From NCBI GenBank assembly GCA_958496175.1, contig OY292275.1:4216001-4280000 (forward strand): DNA of 64,000 nucleotides, in the 5' to 3' direction. Positions 59,401-64,000 of this stretch are shown here, piece by piece. The DNA is from Sisyra terminalis. Lineage: Eukaryota > Arthropoda > Insecta > Neuroptera > Sisyridae. A program made the position numbers and the translations under genes. Position 1 is the first letter of the stretch, and the number at the start of each line of letters is the position of its first letter. The notes under the pieces were generated by a model that saw only the letters and a list, made by a program, of their open reading frames with translations, made no database searches and was not told where the DNA came from.

Positions 59401-60508
59401 CATTTGCATGTTTTCATATGTAAATGCATATAATTCAATTTTTATCGCGTTATTGCATATTTTGGCTTTTTTTCATTGACAAAAAATATTTCGGTAGTTA
59501 TACGCGATAGGCAAGTTATATTATACCATCGACATGTGTCGTCCTTGTGTCAAACTCTGAAAGTATTGCACCCAATATTGCTTTACATCACCTGTTTAGC
59601 CCACGGATTATATTGAATTCCAGAAATGGTCAAAAACCAGTTCAGAATAGTTAATAAATTGGTGTCTTCTACAAAAAAGTGCTTTTAAAAGCACTATGGC
59701 GACTTCAAGTATATAAAGAGCAACTACCAAATGTAATACTACCCCTAGAATCAGTTTTAACACGGTGGAGTACTTGATAGAAAGCTCTATTGTTTTATAC
59801 TGAATATTTCGAGGCCATAAAAGAAGTAGTTGGAAAATTTTAAAGATCAGACACCATTGCAATTAATTCATGCAAGCTTTCATTTGAGGATTCTTCAATC
59901 AAAAAAAAATCGCTCTTAATGCACATTTCTGCATTATACTCGATGCAATTGAGAAACTAGAAACATTCCCCTGTGCAAGTCCTTGGAAGTATACGAAAAA
60001 ATTATTAAACAGAATAACGCCCTTTCGAGTTAACTATTGCAAAAAGTTCGTTGCAAATTAAATGCAGTTTTGAATAAAAACCCCGGTTTTGAAGGAATAA
60101 AGAAAATTGATGCATTTATCAACGGCATTTCTGAAGAGATCTCCGAAAATTCCACCAAATTTCAAATTCTGTCCGGTAACGTAAGTTGACGTCGAAAGTT
60201 CATTTTCAGCTGCTCACCTTTTTTATTTATTTGGTCCAATTGTGGATCTAAACCATCCAAGTTCCCACTCAAATATAGACAGAAAATTTCTGGAGAATAG
60301 GTCTGGGGATTTAGGAGATCTTTAGTACTGTACATAAGTACAGAAAAATTATATATATTAAGATAAATATAACGTGAAAATAAACGTAAATTCTAATAAT
60401 AAATGAGCTTTGTAGGTGCATAGTTTATGCATATTTCACCCTTTTTTAGTGCATATTTGCATGCATATCTTGGCAATTTGATAGTGCATATAATCCCATG
60501 TCTAGTTA
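59401..60508 (+). mobile_element. Decayed hAT-like transposon
   Basis: The coding relic (next entry) is followed by an AT-rich tail full of TGCATAT repeats, ending near AATCCCATGTCTAG. Sequence before the relic has similar TGCATAT repeats (GTAAATGCATATAATTC), so both subterminal regions are probably present. Exact ends and target duplication could not be read. Confidence 0.65.
59545..60230 (+). pseudogene. hAT-like transposase relic
   Basis: In order, across several frames: CQTLKVLHPILLYITCLAHGL, a stop, then IPEMVKNQFRIVNKLVSSTK, LQVYKEQLPNVILPLESVLT followed by RWST, LFYTEYFEAIKEVV, and finally VDVESSFSAA near 60190. TCxAHxL, LTRWxTW and the closing VExSFS are landmarks of the hAT fold's later RNase-H part and dimerisation tail. 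Stops and frameshifts between blocks show it is dead. It resembles hAT proteins with CGGBP1-like relatives, from memory of the family, but a search is needed to place it. Confidence 0.75.
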
Positions 60509-60565
60509 TTACAAACTACTAATAACTGATGTCCCATTTCGGGCACCACTGGATGATGCAATAGC
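60505..60565 (-). repeat. Dispersed repeat copy
   Basis: Reverse complement of 11404-11470 (ATAACTGATGTCCCATTTCG, GGGCACCACTGGATGATGCA). In the other copy the LINE landed at its edge. It directly follows the hAT relic. Confidence 0.6.
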
Positions 60566-61812
60566 AGTGGATTAAAACCATTTTTTTTTATAATTACACC
60601 TAATAAGTATAACTTCTCACATAAAACATATTTTTTTTTAAAGAATTAAATAACAAAGTGAAAAAACAACCCTTAATTAATAACGGTTTAATAGCGTCAC
60701 GTCTTGCCACTTTGACCATCCAAATTTCCCCCTATTTGTTGTACGAAAAATAAATTGACCAATTTCTTTTCCGATTTTTTTAATTAAAATGATTTATTTA
60801 AGCCATCACATCGACACAATACCACTGTACATACAAACCTCCACTCGCATCTATTTGTTCTTTGGGCTTTTCAATTTATTTTCACCCGAAAAAAAGGTCG
60901 AACATCGCAATGGAAACACCGCCAATATCATCATCCCTTGTCCCACCCCATCCCTCTCTGAGCAAACATCCTAAATTAGAACAAAGGAAAAAAAGGGAAA
61001 TATATTTGTGGTTTCGCGTGGGAGTTTGCCAAGTGCCAAACTTCACTCACCTAATTGTGGTTGGTAAAGTAACAAAATTCCAGGTATACCAAATAATGAT
61101 GAGAATGGGGTGAACATTTGTAATACGAAGATGATGGTGCACGGTGGTGGGAATTGAGATCGAGAAGCTTTTGAAAAAGCTCGAGTCTTTGTAAGACGAA
61201 AAACGACCGCGTTTTTCGGAAAATGAAACCCCTTTTATCGCACCACCACCATTACTCGGATATTTCGGGTATTTTTCGACGTGGAGGTGGAGCGGGGTGG
61301 GTGAAAGCTCTTTCGTCGCAAATAATGGCGCTAGGTTGCAACAATGAAACCTGTTGCTGTTTAAAATTCCGGTAGCGAAGTTCGGGTTCGAACCAACTGA
61401 CTACGGCATGTGCCTCACGTATTCGTTTTATTGGAGTTTCATCTGGGGTTGTTGTCGTTCCGCATCAGAATACTTTATATGTGTATGTAGGGGTGGTGGA
61501 TATAAGGGTCGTATTCAAAGGGACCAAAAATTTGTGTGGATATATGTATAACGAGCCCACTAGTATGAAACATGGCATCCCCCCATTCCCATCACCAATT
61601 TCGCATTGAACTACCACCCCCATTCATTCGCACCGTGTACATGAGACATTCCAACTTCCCGTATCATCAACCCCATCGTCGATTCGTTTGTAACACGCCG
61701 GCTTTTGTACTCCAAAACATTATTCTCCACACATGATTTTATTAAAAAAAAAAAAAAAATAATAAAAAACATTCCCACATCCCAATCAAATTCATTGGTT
61801 TATCATACGCAT
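60566..61812. other. Unique GC-richer island without a supportable gene
   Basis: ORFs of up to 83 codons lack features. The near-palindrome AGTTCGGGTTCGAACCAACT at about 61379-61398 looks like a tRNA B box but has no partner arms. An A tract of about 18 sits near 61743. Confidence 0.45.
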
Positions 61813-61815
61813 TAT

Positions 61816-62330
61816 ACTAGGCCAAAAAAATCGACTATTTTTTTTTTTGAAAAGTAAATCACAAATATTGATAAAGGTGGCAAAAAAAATATCGGGCAGG
61901 TTTGAGCCCTCAATATTTTTTTTTATATAAGAAGACAATTCAGGTTGTTTAAGATCGATTTTTTTATTTACTATTTTTATTATTCAATTAGCTACGTTTC
62001 GTTATGTATCGTAACTTCATCAGGCTTCTTGATTCACAAAAAAAAAATATATTTTTAATTCAAATTCAAAAAATAAATTTATTTGTTTATTGATTTATTT
62101 ATTGAATTTAAATTGAAAATATTTTATTTTTGTGAATCAAGAAGACTGATGAAGTTACGATACGTAACGAAACGTAGCTAATTGAATAATAAAAATATTA
62201 AATAAAAAAATCGATCTTAAACAACCTGAAATGTCTTCTGATTTAAAAAAATTAAAACTGAAATTTGAACTTTATCAGCCCTTAATGTTTATATTATGAG
62301 GTCTATTTTACTTTTCCACCTGTACAAAAT
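61816..62330. repeat. F1 fragment interrupted by a small foldback
   Basis: The left arm of F1 (TAGGCCAAAAAAATCGACTA; TTTGAGCCCTCAATATT) stops at about 61925. After the insert, F1-like AGCCCTTAATGTTTATATTA and TGAGGTCTATTTT resume. Confidence 0.7.
61926..62245. repeat. Small foldback element nested in F1
   Basis: Arms begin AGAAGACAATTCAGGTTGTT, mirrored at the right as AACAACCTGAAATGTCTTCT. They continue with TTAGCTACGTTTCGTTATGT and its mirror. The middle is AT-rich. About 160 bases per arm. Confidence 0.88.
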
Positions 62331-62375
62331 AATCCAGTAGCTTAACCGCTGTATTTTAACGCCTGGTAATATTGA
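62316..62375 (-). repeat. Short dispersed repeat next to F1
   Basis: Inverse copy of 13313-13376 (AGTAGCTTAACCGCTGTATT). Confidence 0.6.
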
Positions 62376-62439
62376 CAAATGATTGTCATTTTCCTAATTG
62401 TTACAGATTATAATAAATATTAAGTAAAATATGTACATA

Positions 62440-63425
62440 AGACTGGGCCAAAATAATTGACAATTTTTTTTTTTTTGGAAAGTACATCGAAAATATTGTC
62501 CAGGTGGCAAAAAAAAAATTTCGGGAAGGTTTGAGCCCTTAATATTAATATTAAGAGGTCTATCACTTTTAATTTCGATTTTTTATTTGTGCTTTCATTT
62601 TTGCGTCAATGCTGTCAAACTATCAAGGTAAAAAAAATTCATCTGCACATATATTTATAGAAAATTAAATTCCCTACAAAAAACGTTTCCTTAAAAATTT
62701 TTGCCAGTCACGCCGTTTTCGAAAAACCAAGCTTTAAACATTGATATAATTTTTAGATTTATCCTCTTTATTTTTGAATTTTGTAACTAGCGAACAAATA
62801 AATATATAGAAATGGACAATATAGATTCTTGAAGGAAATTTAATGCTCTACAAAAAAGGTTTCTTACCATTTTTACAGAAAATCACTCTTTAAAAATTGG
62901 TTCAAAAACGAAAAAAACAATAATTTAATTATTCCCTAAACTTTAATTGTGAATAATTTTTGAAAAAATTGATTTTATGTTAAAACGTTAAGAAACCTTT
63001 TTTGTAGAGCATCAAATTTGCTTCAAAAATCTATATTGTCCATTTCTATATATTTATTTGTTCGTTAGTTACAAAATTCCAAAATACAGAAGATAAATCA
63101 AAAAATTATATCAATGTTGAAAGCTTGATTATTCGGAAACGGCGTGTCTGGCGAAATTTTCAAAAAGACCTTTTTTGTAGGGAATTTAATTTTCTATAAA
63201 TATATGTGTGCAGATGAATTTTTTTACCTTGATAGTTTGGCAGCATTGACGCAAAAATGAAAGCACAAATAAAAAATCGAAATTAAAGAAGATAGACCTC
63301 TTAAAATTAATATAAAGGGCTCAAACCTTCCTGAATTTTTTTTTTTTTTTGTCACCTTGTACAACATTTTCGATATACTTTTCCAAAAAAAAAAAAATAG
63401 TTGATATTTTTGGTACAGTTTAATA
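62440..63425. repeat. Complete foldback F1
   Basis: Left end AGACTGGGCCAAAATAATTG, right end a mirrored TTTTTGGTACAGTTT. Both arms hold ATCACTTTTAATTTCGAT-like and TTTGCGTCAATGCTGTCAAA-like boxes and their mirrors, centred near 62920. Best-preserved F1 in the window after that at 33.4 kb. Non-coding. Confidence 0.85.
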
Positions 63426-63946
63426 CGCATAATTATTAATTAAATCCACCCCGTACAATATATTCCCTACTAATTAATTTCCCCATTTTTTTTTCTCTAC
63501 CAAAAATCACTTTTTATCTAACGTCTCGTATTTTCTTTCAATCGCTCGTGGCGAAAAAAAAAATGCGCAACACAAAAAAGATACAAGAAACTTTTTTGTT
63601 TATTCTAACGCCAAATCCGATTTAACACTTGAAGACATCCACGACAATGTTGATGACGAAAACAATAATAAACGACGACGCCGACAACAGGCAGCGAGTC
63701 GGGAAGAAATCGGGAATGTTGGACGTTCGAGAGGGACGAAGACGACGGTGGAAACGAGGACAAGAAAACTTCCAGTTTGATGGAAAAGCAGTCGGGAACG
63801 ACAACGACAAAGACGACGACAACAACGTTGGCGAGAAGAGATCTTTTCTACGACGCGTATCGTATATAATTACCACATTGTCTAATGACTTGCCCACCCC
63901 TAATTTTCACCCTTCGTAGCGTAACGTTTTTATGCTGGACTAGTTT
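63426..63946. other. Unique island at the window end; no supportable gene
   Basis: Two ORFs (about 90-96 codons) oppose each other across the same GAC/CGA-rich stretch; the acidic and basic runs come from simple-sequence bias. Not called as genes. Confidence 0.4.
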
Positions 63947-64000
63947 CAGTGGCGTAGCGTTTCGACAAAATTTATGAGGAAATTTTCGATTTTTTTCTTA
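63947..64000. mobile_element. Possible left end of a hAT element, cut by window edge
   Basis: CAGTGGCGTAGCG matches the CAGNGGCGTNGC type of hAT terminus. The preceding eight bases (CTAGTTT region) would be its target duplication, but the right end is outside the window. Confidence 0.4.

Noticed and set aside
61379..61398. tRNA-like B box GGTTCGAACC
   Set aside because: It is the middle of a near-palindrome; no T-arm stem, A box or acceptor pairs could be found on either strand.
63622..63919. Opposed 91- and 96-codon ORFs with acidic and basic runs
   Set aside because: GAC/CGA sequence bias opens both strands; no domain or gene signals.
1..64000. CRISPR arrays, bacterial promoters, operons, riboswitches
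   Set aside because: The sequence is plainly eukaryotic. Repeats present are tandem or foldback types, not short repeats with unique spacers.

Overview
The window looks like intergenic DNA of an insect. It is AT-rich, full of long A/T runs, and carries arthropod-type transposable elements: a jockey-like LINE, Helitrons, and piggyBac-, hAT-, PIF/Harbinger- and pogo-like elements. Its few genes have a TATA box, introns and AATAAA signals. The lineage cannot be fixed from sequence alone. There are no rRNA genes, convincing tRNA genes, operons or bacterial features.

The genic core is 16.2-21.9 kb. Three short plus-strand genes each encode a small secreted peptide: a His-rich 51-mer, an eight-Cys 64-mer and a four-Cys 61-mer. 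In each, the whole coding sequence lies in one exon, beginning a few bases after a splice-acceptor-like site. Only the first has a clear TATA box, start site, non-coding leader exon and strong 5' splice site. Between genes two and three lies a tandem array of about 600-bp units, each with TATA-like and ATGAAACT-like elements, possibly dead paralogs. This resembles a venom, saliva or immune-effector cluster; function is unproven.

Most other DNA is mobile or repetitive. From left to right: foldback arm, Helitron tail and RT relics (0-4.2 kb); a four-copy 377-bp tandem array (4.3-5.9 kb); a complete Helitron (7.36-9.21 kb); a 5'-truncated jockey-like LINE with exact target duplications, split by a TTAA-flanked piggyBac-like MITE (9.25-11.4 kb); foldbacks (12-15 kb); the peptide cluster; a 2.4-kb foldback (22.9-25.2 kb); a PIF/Harbinger relic (28.8-29.6 kb); two large palindromes (33.1-34.6 and 35.9-37.2 kb); a 900-bp tandem repeat (38.6-40.9 kb); a degenerate array (42.8-45.4 kb); a pogo-like MITE beside a 2.8-kb concentric foldback (46.6-50.2 kb); a hAT element with 8-bp target duplications (50.2-51.8 kb); a tandem duplication (55.5-56.8 kb); a decayed hAT transposase (59.5-60.3 kb); more foldbacks (61.8-63.4 kb).

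Between these lie GC-richer unique islands of 0.5-1.5 kb with no supportable gene. They could be conserved non-coding or regulatory DNA. All calls come from reading by eye; ends of degenerate repeats are approximate, while those of the Helitron, LINE, piggyBac-like, hAT, PIF and pogo-like elements are read to the base.
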